Source: Phoma sp. XZ068 (taxonomy: Eukaryota > Ascomycota > Dothideomycetes > Pleosporales > Didymellaceae). From it: a stretch of DNA of 64,000 nt. The stretch spans positions 620,001-684,000 of the forward strand of contig RBKR01000003.1 in NCBI GenBank assembly GCA_004835665.1, read 5' to 3'. The notes under the pieces are model-generated. The model worked only from the letters and a program-made list of their open reading frames with translations. It was not told where the DNA came from and made no database searches. The translations under genes and the position numbers were made by a program. Position 1 is the first letter of the stretch. Every line of letters begins with the position of its first letter. This document shows, in pieces, positions 1 through 9,959 of this stretch.

Positions 1-295
1 GCCACAGCTTCAGATGTACGCTGGGCTTTCCAGGTCGGCTCAAGGTCGTTTTGAGAGGTATTGAGGAACCTCGATATAGTATTCGTTGGCTCTGACAATG
101 TGTCAACAGACTGTCAATATCCTTGACTAGGTCTTCTGGTAACGAGGGCTGCGGTGGACGTATGCACAGTAATTGCTTTAGGAGGTGGAGCTGTTCCCAA
201 GATTCGTAATGGGAGAGATGCTGCTCAATATGCCGGGCTTGCTTATTCCTCGATTCGCGAATGAGGCTGAGCACTGTACGTTGGAGACGAGACAT
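1..295 (-). CDS. Unrecognised protein, N-terminal 98 codons (gene leaves window at left edge)
   Basis: The minus strand from ATG at 295 to the window edge is one open frame starting MSRLQRTVLSLIRESRNKQA, with no stop. Composition supports real coding: basic N-terminus, then an amphipathic helical stretch (HIEQHLSHYESWEQLHLLKQ) and a proline-rich turn (RPPQPSLPEDL). The start was chosen because it is the only ATG before the frame degenerates upstream, and the region beyond it looks like a promoter. I do not recognise the family. The gene is divergent from the one at 1093, with about 800 bases between them. The 3' part is outside the window, so length and domain content are unknown. Visual inference, no homology search. 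Confidence 0.6.
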   Translation of the reverse strand, partial: MSRLQRTVLSLIRESRNKQARHIEQHLSHYESWEQLHLLKQLLCIRPPQPSLPEDLVKDIDSLLTHCQSQRILYRGSSIPLKTTLSRPGKPSVHLKLW

Positions 296-1092
296 GGCGC
301 AAACAGGGGTAGTGCAGAACGATGTTGTATTTCTCAAGATACACCTCAATCCTGTTATACTTGCCTATAATGATTTGATGAACGCGTGCTTTGAAAGCTC
401 GTCTTACTAAAGTGCAAAACCTGGGAGCGGAATTGCGCCGCATCTCTAACATTCGAGTTCATAACACTTCTAATCACAACATTTGATCCGAGCATCAATC
501 TCGAAACTGCCAGATGACGCGACATCGCGCGCACCACAAGCTGTAGACACCCGAAATTAGTACTATTGAAGGCATTGCAGCAGAGGTCCGGTACGCCCAA
601 AAGCGACCTCGTCGCCAGCGGTGTGGTGCGGTATCGACGTCCTCAAAGACGTCCTTCGACGATACAAATAACTTCTTGAAACCTCGGGATCGTGACTATG
701 TATTGAGTAGTTGCCGTACCCGGTCATTTTCTTTCAAGGTTGAACGATGTTGGCAGGAGAGCCTCCATCCGGCCTGCGGCGACGCGTCCTGCTGACTCGC
801 TTGTCCCTGCACTTCGCCTCGACACGCTGTTTCTCCTCCTGGCGCGCTCATTCGACGCGCGCTGACACGAAGAAACATGTCACGCGGGGAGCGCCTTTGA
901 GTGCCCAAGCTGGCTTCGATTGGCGATGTTTGGGCGCTTCACAGCCCCTCGGCCACGACGAGCGCCACAACAGCAGCGCAGTGCATGCGACGCTCGTAAC
1001 TCGGCCTGACGGCACACCCGCGCTGACGAGCAAGTGCGAGCTTTGACTTCGCTCTCTTCATCGCAGTTCAACCACCGTCACAGAAGTATGCG
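296..1092. other. Divergent intergenic region
   Basis: This holds the promoters of the left-edge gene (minus) and the gene at 1093 (plus). The short open frames here overlap on both strands, have no domain signature and look random. I see no RNA gene or repeat. Confidence 0.5.
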
Positions 1093-2434
1093 ATGCCTGA
1101 AATAACATTTGTCTTCGGGCCAAATGGCTCGTTTTTCTTTGATAGCCCCAAAACCTGGAAGTTGTGAGTAGGCTGGTATCCAGAGCTGACAATGGCTGAT
1201 CGCGCGTAGCGACCGCATCCCTGGGACTTTGCGTCAATTGTTCAACTCGTCTATGGCCCCAGCATGGAGAATTACACAGCCGTACTGCGTTGCGCTTGCG
1301 CCCCAGATCAATTCTCCTGAGCCGCTGTGGTATGTTGGATGCAAGGTGATGAGTGGAGAGGATAAGCTCTGTGAGTTTCCCGTCCAGCCTTGCTCGTTTC
1401 CCGGTTCATAGGCCGGTGGATGAAACGCATACACCAAACGGCGCATGGATATATGATTCATAAAGCGTGTGCTGACTGGCTGCAGTCTACTCTCAGACCT
1501 ACTTCGAGAAGAACTACGCAGACTTGTCGCGATGGACGCAGTCGCTACCCCTCGCTTCAAGGAATTGCTTCGTTACCTTTGGACTAAATTTGAGCTATTT
1601 CGCATCTGCCCCGGGGCACGGCTCAATATGGGCAGGTATACCATCAGAGCTCGAAGACAAAATTCGAAAATCATTCGATACCCCAACCTGCGTCTCGTTG
1701 GGTGCACATAACGCGTGGTTCGTTTCGTGGTCTGACGGCACCTGTTCGTGGAAGTTCAATGGTCATTACAATGCCTTAGATAAGATCTTGACTGACGCAG
1801 CACCTCGATCTGTTTCGGTCAGTCACGACTATGACTCTGAAGTCTATAGAGCTAACGTCAATATCAGTACGTCGCCATTTCACCGTACAACAAACACCAC
1901 TTCTTCGTCGCCTTTCGGGATCAGTCGATCAAGTACGATTTCACTGGGGCTCCACCCGAGTGGATGAAGCTCATGACAGAAGTTTTCGATGCATGGGCGG
2001 CGGAGCGCTTGCACAAGCCACAGCAGCAGTATCCTCCCCCGAACGGTATTGCGTACCCACAAGCGCAGCTGCATCAGCCTGCGCAACAGCAGCAGCAGGC
2101 TGCGTACTACTACAACAGCCCCACTGCAGAGCTTCCACCTGCGCCTCCGCACCAATTCCCCATGTCTCCACCGTTGACACCAAGCACTCCGTCGACTGTT
2201 TACCCAAGTCCAGCACTGCAATACGCTGCTCCGAACAACCCATACGCTTACCGACCACCGTTACAAGGAGCTATAGAAATGCCTGTCGAACTACCAGGAA
2301 ACACGATGTTAGCTGCACCAGCACCTGTCCCTACTCGATCGGTATCTACAGAAGTACGTACCTGGTCACCGTTGCATTGGGCTTGAACTAACGGACAGTA
2401 GAAGAAGAAGAAATTCCTGTCGAAATTATTCTAA
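1093..2434 (+). CDS. Conserved fungal hypothetical protein with Q/P-rich tail (5 exons, 360 aa)
   Basis: Exons read 1093-1163, 1210-1370, 1486-1817, 1868-2353 and 2402-2434. All four introns are GT-AG and keep the frame; the third (1818-1867) has a good GCTAAC branch sequence before its acceptor. The first ~225 residues are a compact globular region rich in Trp, Phe and Tyr (WFVSWSDGTCSWKFNGHY, then YVAISPYNKHHFFVAFRD and a GAPPEW segment). From about residue 235 the chain becomes low-complexity, with QQQQ runs and many P and Y. It ends in a basic tail KKKKFLSKLF. There is no signal peptide or membrane helix. I recognise the style of a conserved ascomycete protein but not a named family, and assign no function. 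The last exon acceptor could alternatively be 3 nt upstream, but that would create an immediate stop. Confidence 0.75.
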
Positions 2435-3021
2435 TCCATGAGCAAGAGAAAGATTGTGTGGCTGTTTATTTTTTCTACTCACGATACCCGTTTGCTGTTT
2501 TACACGTCAGGCGCTCGCATGTCCGCATACCTTTTTGGAACTTGACTAGGTCCATCCAGTGTATCATGACTACAACCTTGATGTACGAGTCCATAGTCTA
2601 CAATGCCAAAAGTAGTTGCAGAATACCTAGACTGATGTTACTTTGCTCCCACTTTCCCCCGATAAGCTACCCGGGTGACATTGACGGCAGGCCCATGCCG
2701 GGTTACAGCCGATACCGCTTTAGCTGCAGGTCCAACCAACCACCTTCCTCTTCTAAGAAACATGATCCGTTCCCATAAGCCAATACCCCAGCAAACTCGA
2801 CGATCTGCAAGGAAATAAAGGAAAGTCCCGTAGTACGACCGGGAACAAACTACCGTCACTGGTCGCTCTGCAGGAGCATTGGGCGTGCTGCTGACGCCGG
2901 AATCCATGGATGTCACTGCCGCTAGCCAAGACCAACATATACAAAGGTGGTCGACGGCCGCTCGATGGCTCAATGTTACATTTTTGTCGCCAGATTACTT
3001 CATTACCAGCAAGTCACCATC
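2435..3021. other. Intergenic region, esterase promoter
   Basis: This lies between two plus-strand genes. No coding signal is visible. The esterase frame is open for 75 nt upstream of the chosen ATG, but that part does not look like protein. Confidence 0.4.
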
Positions 3022-4707
3022 ATGGGAGTTGCTGCAAGAGCCTGGAAGTGGAGCGCGCTGTCGTGCTTGCTCACAACAATTGCCTCGGCTGTTGAGCCAA
3101 CCGTGAAGGTACTCAATGGCACGTACGAAGGCCGGTACCTACCTGGTTTTGATCAGGATCTTTTCCTTGGTGTACCTTATGCGCAAGACACAGGTGGCCA
3201 GAATCGATTTTTGATTCCACAGTCGTTGGACACAGTCTGGAATGGTACTCGCTTAGCCAAACAGTATGGACATGCTTGTCCTGACCCTCAACCTGAGAGA
3301 GATGCCGAGTTTGGTATGAGCGAGGATTGCCTTAGTATCAACATTGTACGCCCAGCTGGCTTGTCCGCAAATGAGTCTGCGAAGTTGCCAGTTGCTGTCT
3401 GGATCCATGGCGGTTCCTACCAAGTAGGTACCTCAGCTTTGCCGAACTACAACCTTACGTACCTTGTCCAAAGGAGCGTGGAAATCGGCAATCCAATCAT
3501 TGCGACAAGCATCAACTACCGCAAAGGAGGCTGGGGCATGATGTATTCACGCGAAATCCAAGGTACCGGCAACACGAACCTCGCACTACGCGACATGCGC
3601 AAAGGTCTTGCCTGGATCTCTGAGAACATTGGTGCATTTGGTGGAGACAAAGATAGCGTGACCATATGGGGAGAATCAGCAGGCTCCTTTGCAGTCGGTC
3701 AGCTACTCATGAGCTACGGCGGTCGGACAGACGGCCTTTTCCACCGCAGTATCCAGGAATCTGGCTCTGCTGCAACTGCATGGTACAATGGGTCGGACTG
3801 GTACCAGCCAATCTACGATAACATCGTCGACAAGACGAATTGCTCCAATGTGCCGGACACACTTGTCTGTCTCCGCACAGTACCCTATCAGACTTTGCTG
3901 CCCTTGCTGGCGAGACCCATTCAAGGACCAGGCTGGTACCCAACCGTTGACGGCGACATCATCCCCAACTTTCCCACCCAGCTTCTTCACTCCGGCCGCT
4001 TCGCGCACATCCCACATCTCTACGGCTCCAACACAGACGAAGGGACAGACAACGCACCCGCTGGTGGCGTGATAAACACCACGCAGCAGCTCTACGACTT
4101 CGTGAAAGGCAGTACTGGCTTCGGCTTCCCAGACGCTGTCGTTACGAAACTCCTTGGACTGTACCCTGATGACCCAACTCAAGGCATACCACTTAACTCC
4201 GGGGAGGAGAGATTCGCAGAACAAGGTGTGCAGTACAAGCGCATAGCAGCCATCATGGGCGATGTATTCTACCACGCACCCCGTCTCGACGACGCGCGAT
4301 ACTACTCAAAGCACTCCCCAACATACATCTATCGCTTCAATACGCGCCCCTGGCAAGCGTCGACTACCAACTCCTCCGATGGCGGCCTGGCGCCAGCATA
4401 CAAAGGCGTCCAGCATTTCAGCGAAACGCAGTTCGTCTTTGCGAATCCGGCGTTCTACGGACCCTGGCCGGAGTATAAGGCCTTGAGTGATGTGATGAGT
4501 GCGCAGTGGGTCAATTTCATAGCGGGAGGTGATCCCAATGGGGAGGGCTTGCCGAGGTGGCCGAAGTACAGCGACAGTGAGAAGGGCAGTAATTTGGTTG
4601 TTCAGGCGACTGGAAGGGGGCAGAACGGGAGTTTTGTAGAGGAGGATACGTGGAGGTTGGAGGGCAGGGGGTTTTTGAGTGAGTGGGCACGGAGAAGACA
4701 TGTTTGA
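3022..4707 (+). CDS. Secreted type-B carboxylesterase/lipase, single exon, 561 aa
   Basis: It hydrolyses carboxylic esters outside the cell; the natural substrate cannot be read from sequence. The start at 3022 gives a classic signal peptide (MGVAARAWKWSALSCLLTTIASA, cleavage near residue 23). An in-frame ATG at 2965 would bury it. The carboxylesterase type-B fold is clear: FLGVPYAQ near the N-terminus, SEDCLSINIVRP, an oxyanion-type WIHGGSY, and the nucleophile elbow TIWGESAGS with Ser219. Glu340 (NTDEGTDN) and His465 (VQHFSET) fit the rest of the triad by spacing. Several N-x-S/T sites fit a secreted glycoprotein. Length matches the family (520-580 aa) and there is no sign of damage. Cholinesterase-like, feruloyl and lipase activities all occur in this family. 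Confidence 0.93.
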   Translation: MGVAARAWKWSALSCLLTTIASAVEPTVKVLNGTYEGRYLPGFDQDLFLGVPYAQDTGGQNRFLIPQSLDTVWNGTRLAKQYGHACPDPQPERDAEFGMSEDCLSINIVRPAGLSANESAKLPVAVWIHGGSYQVGTSALPNYNLTYLVQRSVEIGNPIIATSINYRKGGWGMMYSREIQGTGNTNLALRDMRKGLAWISENIGAFGGDKDSVTIWGESAGSFAVGQLLMSYGGRTDGLFHRSIQESGSAATAWYNGSDWYQPIYDNIVDKTNCSNVPDTLVCLRTVPYQTLLPLLARPIQGPGWYPTVDGDIIPNFPTQLLHSGRFAHIPHLYGSNTDEGTDNAPAGGVINTTQQLYDFVKGSTGFGFPDAVVTKLLGLYPDDPTQGIPLNSGEERFAEQGVQYKRIAAIMGDVFYHAPRLDDARYYSKHSPTYIYRFNTRPWQASTTNSSDGGLAPAYKGVQHFSETQFVFANPAFYGPWPEYKALSDVMSAQWVNFIAGGDPNGEGLPRWPKYSDSEKGSNLVVQATGRGQNGSFVEEDTWRLEGRGFLSEWARRRHV

Positions 4708-5319
4708 GACAGGAGAGGTCCAAAGTGGCTGTTAGTGTGGAGGCGTGGTGGTATGGTGGAAGTAGGTTACGGAGTCCTGTCAGACGATATGCCTGTGTCC
4801 AAATTATACTGTGTTCCCTGGTAAGAATTTTCGCGGAAGTGCATCTCTCAGGTTTTGTCTTTGCTGGCGGTGTGGCTCGGGGGAGTGTGTAGTCTGACTT
4901 TGGCTGTCGATCGAGGGTTTGGTCCTGATTCGCGCGTTCTGTGCGGTCCTGTTATGAATGGACGGTATTTCGTGTCCAGTCCTCGAAGGAATCTGTTGCA
5001 GCTGTCGTCAGAGATACGTTATTCCGCACATCAACATGGCTGCCCGTCATTTTCAACGTAGGAAGATTCTTGAAGGAACCGTGGCACAGCGGTTGCTTGA
5101 TTGATGCTTTCATTCGTGACTGAACATGATGAAATTTTCCGTTCGTGCCTGGTATAACCCTCATTCATTTCATTTGGGTATCAGGCAGCCGGGAGGGATG
5201 ACAGAACGCCCCATGCCGTGCAATACCATTTTGCTGAACCCCTACTTTATCGTGCGCCTGTCCGAGTGGACTTCATCACGCCGTCAACACCTGGTCCACC
5301 CTATCGATCTGCGAGCAAT
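4708..5319. other. 3' intergenic region between convergent genes
   Basis: This holds the 3' ends of the esterase (plus) and eL37 (minus). The plus-strand frames around 5126-5550 are partly antisense to eL37 exons. Nothing else is supported. Confidence 0.4.
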
Positions 5320-5822
5320 TTACGAGGTGGAAGGGCCCTTGGCGCCGGGAGCGGTGCCGGTGCGGAAGCCGTTGGAGAACTTGCGGTTGACGGTCTTAAG
5401 GTAGCGCATGCGGCCGGAGCCGGTGGTCTTCCTGCGCTTGGCCTTCTCGCCCCAGTTGACTGCGCTGAGTTAGTTGCGAGTCCTTCGAGATGGTTTGCTG
5501 TGCGAACAGCGCGGGATCACGTACACTTCCTGGTCTTGGCAGCAGGGTAGCCGCAAGAAGAGCAGGTGTGCTTCTGGATGTGGAGGGAGCGACGACCTGT
5601 GGTCCCATTAGCCGAGTTCTCTGTCCATTCTTTGCTCGTTTGCAGAACCCTTCCACTGTATCTCAGTCAAGGTACTACGGGCAAGACATACCGCAACGCC
5701 TGCAGAGCGTGTGCGTCTTGTTGTGACGCTTTCCGAAACTGGAGGTACCCTTCGCTGCGTGGTTGTCAGTCTCGATGTTCGGTCTCGGCGGTGCCCTCGA
5801 AGCAGGTGTGCGGCGTACTCAT
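5320..5822 (-). CDS. RPL37: 60S ribosomal protein eL37 (4 exons, 92 aa)
   Basis: Component of the large ribosomal subunit. Exons in transcript order are 5822-5819, 5754-5692, 5596-5525 and 5459-5320. The first exon is only four bases (ATGA), and its donor splits the Thr2 codon. The assembled protein opens MTKGTSSFGKRHNKTHTLCR and ends GTAPGAKGPSTS, the classic eL37 signature. The zinc ribbon is intact: CRRC, then CSSC, in Cys-x2-Cys...Cys-x2-Cys order. Length is typical (about 88-95 aa). All introns are GT-AG with recognisable branch sequences. An ORF scan misses this gene because every exon is short. A Phe-Asn-Trp stands where most relatives have Tyr-Asn-Trp. Confidence 0.96.
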
Positions 5823-6702
5823 TTTGAATGGGGACTATCGCAGTAATTGTCAGTATATGGGCGCCGTGTTTGCAGGTTGGGTGGAAGCATACCTCGTGAC
5901 GCTGTTACGTTAGTAGAGGTTGAGGTTGTCGCAAAAGGTCGGCCGGCACATATTTCGAAGAGTGTGCCAGCTCGCTTACACGCACTAGCCCCGCGTTGGG
6001 CTTAGCGCATTGGCTGCAAAACCGTCTCGACCCAGGAACATCAAAATGCTCCACATCGTTGCGACCCTCTCAGGGTAAGAATGTGTGGTTTTTTGCCTGC
6101 TGTTCGAGTTTACTACGGTCAACTCGAAGCATGATTGAGTATGCTGGGCGCATTGTCTCAGTACAGTGCCTTAAGGCATAGCGCATTTCGCATAGCGCCG
6201 TTCGCATAATTGCTTCACTTTCTGGAGGTCACGGGACCACCATAAATGGGCAACTTTTAGCCAGTGGTACAGGCACTTACGCTAGATATTACAGCCCCAT
6301 AAGCATTAACAGCGGATAACACCATTGACCACACTTCAGCACCACTAGCAGAAGGCTCGCGGCGTAGGTATGCCAATGACTATCGAGGAAGGTCTTACAG
6401 GAATACACCCAAGTTGCCATTGTGACCCAATCAGTATCGCTCATTTACACCGATCCCGTCACGCTGGTCTGCTAGTGTAATGAGCTGGCCAGCTGAGAAT
6501 GAAAAGAAGATGAGATATTCAAGGATAAACTGTTGGCAATGAATGCGGATTCATTTATAAATGCCTTTACAGAACCACTATCACAAGGCATCATCAAACC
6601 AAGCTGACTCTTAGCCAACATCGACAAGTCGGACCAAAAACTGCAATTCACGAAGAGAAATGTATATACAAATTTCTAGAACCACTCCAACTACCTCATC
6701 CC
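5823..6702. other. Intergenic region: eL37 promoter side and endoglucanase 3' side
   Basis: About 880 bases without a supported gene. The part nearest 5823 should hold the eL37 promoter. I looked for tRNA, 5S rRNA and small ribosomal-protein exons and saw none. Confidence 0.4.
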
Positions 6703-8606
6703 CTAAACCGTAATCGTGTACTCGGCCTCATTCCCAGGCTCTCTGGGGTAAAACTCAATGGTGAACTTGGTCGTCTTGCCTGAAGCACGAACAGCATCCA
6801 ATACCGACGACCTGAGGATGACGTTGCTGCCGTCCCAATCGAAACTGCCGTACGTCATGCGTCCCTGCTGCAGCGGGCCCAGGTACTGTGTCCACGAGTC
6901 GAAGAGGTATTCGCCGTCGGAGCGTATGGCCTTGATGGTCGCGGGCCTGTTTTGGCCAGCCCAAGTGATGGGGATGAGGAGATCAGAGGATGTAGCAGGG
7001 AGAGCGGATGAAGTACGTCCAAGCACGGGGGTGGAGTACTGTAGGATGTCGACGTTGAGTTTGGCGCCGCGGTTGAATTCGAGCGTGAGGTTGCCCAGGG
7101 AGCCGGTTGGGGAATTGGGTGTAAGGATGGTGCTGAGGAAGGTGGCCTTGAAAGTGATGCTTTCGCCGGAGACGGTGTAGTGTTGTCCCTTGGTCAAGAT
7201 CTTCTTGCCAGCTACGAGGGTGATCTTCTGCAGCTGGTTGCCGTTGAAGAGGAAAGGAAGGGTTTGGTCCGCAACAGTGGTGTTCTTCTTGTGGTAGATG
7301 TAGGCAGAGCTCTTCTGGCTTGTCGCAGAGCCGTCTGTTGTGCTATCAGGCAGCGCGTTCGCAATGCCTTTCTGAGCGTTGATGTAGATGTCAAGAGCCA
7401 CAGAATCGCGCCATAGGTGCGTCGCGCGGTTCAAGAAGTCTGCACCGTTGTCCCAAAGAACAGTCGAGGTGTTGTACTTTGCTGCTGCACGAACAAAGAA
7501 GTCGAAGTATCGCCAGCGGGCAGCGGTCTCAGTGGCGACAGGGGAAGCAGCCCATTCACCAATAACCAGAGGAATACCACTGAAGTTACCTCGGACGCGT
7601 GCAATGTCCCCCTCGACGGTTGCTTTGTCTGCATCAGAGCCCCAAGTTGTCTTGCCCCAAGCGGCGAAGATGAAGTCGTAGGGTGAGTAGTAATGGTACT
7701 GAATGCCCCAGGGGTTCTTGTATTTCGCATCCGGCGGCTGGAACCATAGACTCGTCTGCTCACCGTCCTCACGGCTGCCCACCAGATTGACTACTCGCTG
7801 GGGGTTGAAGCCACCAGCTTGGTTGATAGCCTGCAGCATGATGTTGTTCAACCTGTTAACTTCCTTTCCATGTGCCTCCGTGGTTCCGGGAATTTCATTG
7901 ATCGTCTCAAAAGCCTGAACGTGTTAGCAACCTGTGGGATTGATCCGATTATTCAATTGTACTTACAACTTTCTCTCCCTTACACGCCAGCTTCTGCCCG
8001 ATCTGTACCCATGTCTTGTACAGTTTCTCCTCAATGGCGGTCACGTTAGCGTTTGATTGTGTGTAGTCTGCCCAGGACCAGCTGTCGTGATGCACATTAG
8101 TGATCACGTACAGTCCTCTTGAAGTGATCATGTCCAGAACATCAGATACACGCTGCAGCCAGACAGGGTCTAGTGTCCAGTCTGGCGCTTGTGTCTTGTA
8201 ATGGAAAGCATAGGTCACTGGCAGACGAACGCCCTTGAAGCCTGCATTCTTGATATCGTCGAATGTTGAGGCTACAACTGGCGGGTTATTCCATGAACCT
8301 TCCTGTACAGCTTGTAAGTGATTGTATCTGATGAGAGCCTGAAGGTGAGTCGTACAGTCTCAACAGCATCGAGCGTGTTGCCCAAGTTCCATCCTGGGTT
8401 CATGCCCGCAAAATGGGCGCTCGCTGATAGAGTGTTGAACTTTGCTGTGGAAGGACATGTTACAGCGGTAACATTTCCAGATGGCAGTGCTACGTCTGTT
8501 AGTACATACTGATTACCCTCCAATTGATCGACGTACCCTGTGCACTGGCAAGAGCGCCTTGGAGCAAAGCTCCTGCAAGCACCAAACCAGATGTGTAGCG
8601 GGCCAT
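6703..8606 (-). CDS. Secreted GH5 endo-beta-1,4-glucanase (4 exons, 585 aa)
   Basis: Cleaves cellulose or related beta-glucans outside the cell. Exons in transcript order are 8606-8537, 8495-8356, 8302-7967 and 7914-6703; the first intron is only 41 nt. The N-terminus is a signal peptide (MARYTSGLVLAGALLQGALA). GH5 landmarks follow in order: MNPGWNLGNTLDA, GFKGVRLPVTYAFHY, YVITNVHHDSW, the acid/base Glu in FETINEIPGT and the nucleophile Glu in PLVIGEWAAS. After the catalytic barrel, about 200 residues form a beta-rich C-terminal region (LPFLFNGNQLQKITL ... EFYPREPGNEAEYTITV) of the X2/CBM46-like accessory type seen on fungal EglA-like enzymes. That accessory assignment is by style only. The upstream region has a TATA-like box and sites matching XlnR and CreA. 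Confidence 0.92.
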
Positions 8607-8662
8607 ATTGCTTCTGTTCGAGTATCTGTGACACAAAACTCAAGTCTGGTTGGTGTCAAGAA

Positions 8663-8670
8663 TATATATA
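8663..8670 (-). promoter_or_regulatory. TATA-like box of the GH5 endoglucanase
   Basis: An alternating TATATATA lies 57-64 bases upstream of the endoglucanase ATG on the minus strand. This is a normal place for a TATA element in a strongly regulated secreted-enzyme gene. Confidence 0.5.
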
Positions 8671-8883
8671 CCTCTCGCTATGCAAAGGTCACAGATTTCG
8701 AAATGCAGTTTTGGCCTCTCAAGATTCAAGGCAGCGAAATAACATTTCAGGAACAAGTTGCTCAAAACTCTACGCTGCACACCCCTTCATAGTACCAAAT
8801 AGATGAGATGGTGTTCTGAGGCATGTCAACGCCACCCGCTACGCCTCTTGCGCCGTTGCCAATATTACACAAGGCTTGATGGC

Positions 8884-8902
8884 CCGGGGGTGCGAGCGGG
8901 GC
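8884..8902 (+). promoter_or_regulatory. Pair of CreA-type sites (SYGGRG) upstream of GH5 gene
   Basis: CCGGGG and GCGGGG lie close together about 280-300 bases upstream of the endoglucanase start. Both fit the carbon-catabolite repressor CreA consensus. Closely spaced pairs are the form usually found to work. Not proven by sequence alone. Confidence 0.3.
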
Positions 8903-9059
8903 GCTCGACGGCATGTCTGTACTGTGGTGTAGTGTACATGAGGTGTTTCGAGACTGAGTGGTGTCGATTGGAGGACTATCAGGTATATTGAATGGTCTTA
9001 TGATCGCCATGGTACCCCAGTTGTACTTTATATGCAGGTCCCGCCACTCCCGCCGGGCC

Positions 9060-9066
9060 TTTAGCC
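9060..9066 (-). promoter_or_regulatory. XlnR/Xyr1-type site GGCTAAA upstream of GH5 gene
   Basis: The minus strand reads GGCTAAA about 455 bases upstream of the endoglucanase ATG. This is the consensus bound by the (hemi)cellulase activator XlnR/Xyr1 in filamentous fungi. A 7-mer can occur by chance, so function is an inference from context. Confidence 0.35.
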
Positions 9067-9959
9067 ATATTACCCAAGGGCGACCTGTTCGTTTTTCCAC
9101 CAAGTACGCAAATGCTGGTCGTGTCACGGTTGTTGTTCTCTGCAACTCTTGAAATTTTGGAAACTTGAGCAATCTTAATTGTGGCTTCATCTGAGCTCAA
9201 TAAATCATGAGCAAATGACCTCACCGTACCCGATCTACAGGACATGATGTAACTAGCGCTACCTCCGTGTCTGCCTTGGTTAGTTATATTTACCAGCATC
9301 ATGGAAGTAGTGTAAGCCAACTCTATGTGCGGACTTGAATTGCGCAAATATTTGTTCGAGAATTCTCCAACAGATTGTGATCGCCGGGCGATGATTACAT
9401 ATATGTACCAGAGGTATTGGAAGAATGATTGAGATGAATGTGACCCGATGGAGCTGCACATAAAGCCAGGACAAAGGCGTGTTACTGTACAAGGTCCGAT
9501 GGCATGAACAAGACCCAAGACGACGATGAAATGAGTGAGAAACGATCGATTGCTAATAATGCAGACAAAACCTCCTTGGAACGCCAGTCGCAGATACGAG
9601 TAGGGAAACATGAGCTGTAACACTGGATGAGTGCTGAGTATAATCTCAGTCCTCGGCGTTGAAGTTCGAGTCGCGCAAAGAACGTGGAAGCCACGATCCA
9701 TGTGGGATGATCATCTTTCTCAACTCGCTCGTTATGGTCCAGACGCTGAAGAGTTCAGACTTTTGGACGGAAGTTTTAAGGCTCTCTCACGGGTTTCAGG
9801 CTGGCTACAAGTTCGTAGGCATTTGGAAACCCGATTCGGTGGTGTTCCCTCCGTTTTTGTTTTGTGTCTCAAAGTTGGAGAGCAGGAATGGTAGTCCAAA
9901 TGGTAAGGACGAAAAGTTGGAGTGCCATAATCACGAGTCGAAAGGCGGCACCATTAGAT

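Larger units (their letters stand above)
8607..9959. other. Intergenic region containing the endoglucanase promoter
   Basis: 1.35 kb between the GH5 start and the 3' end of the RRM gene. A 240-codon open frame on the minus strand (8979-9701) shows no domain, no codon regularity and no signal peptide, so I do not call it. The endoglucanase promoter elements are listed separately. Confidence 0.4.

Noticed and set aside
1831..2391. 186-codon frame in a different phase
   Set aside because: Shadow of exon 4 of the gene at 1093, created by its CAG-rich repeats.
3703..4275. 190-codon minus-strand frame inside the esterase
   Set aside because: Antisense shadow of a well-supported coding sequence.
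8979..9701. 240-codon minus-strand frame
   Set aside because: No domain, signal or splice context and irregular composition; it overlaps the endoglucanase promoter.
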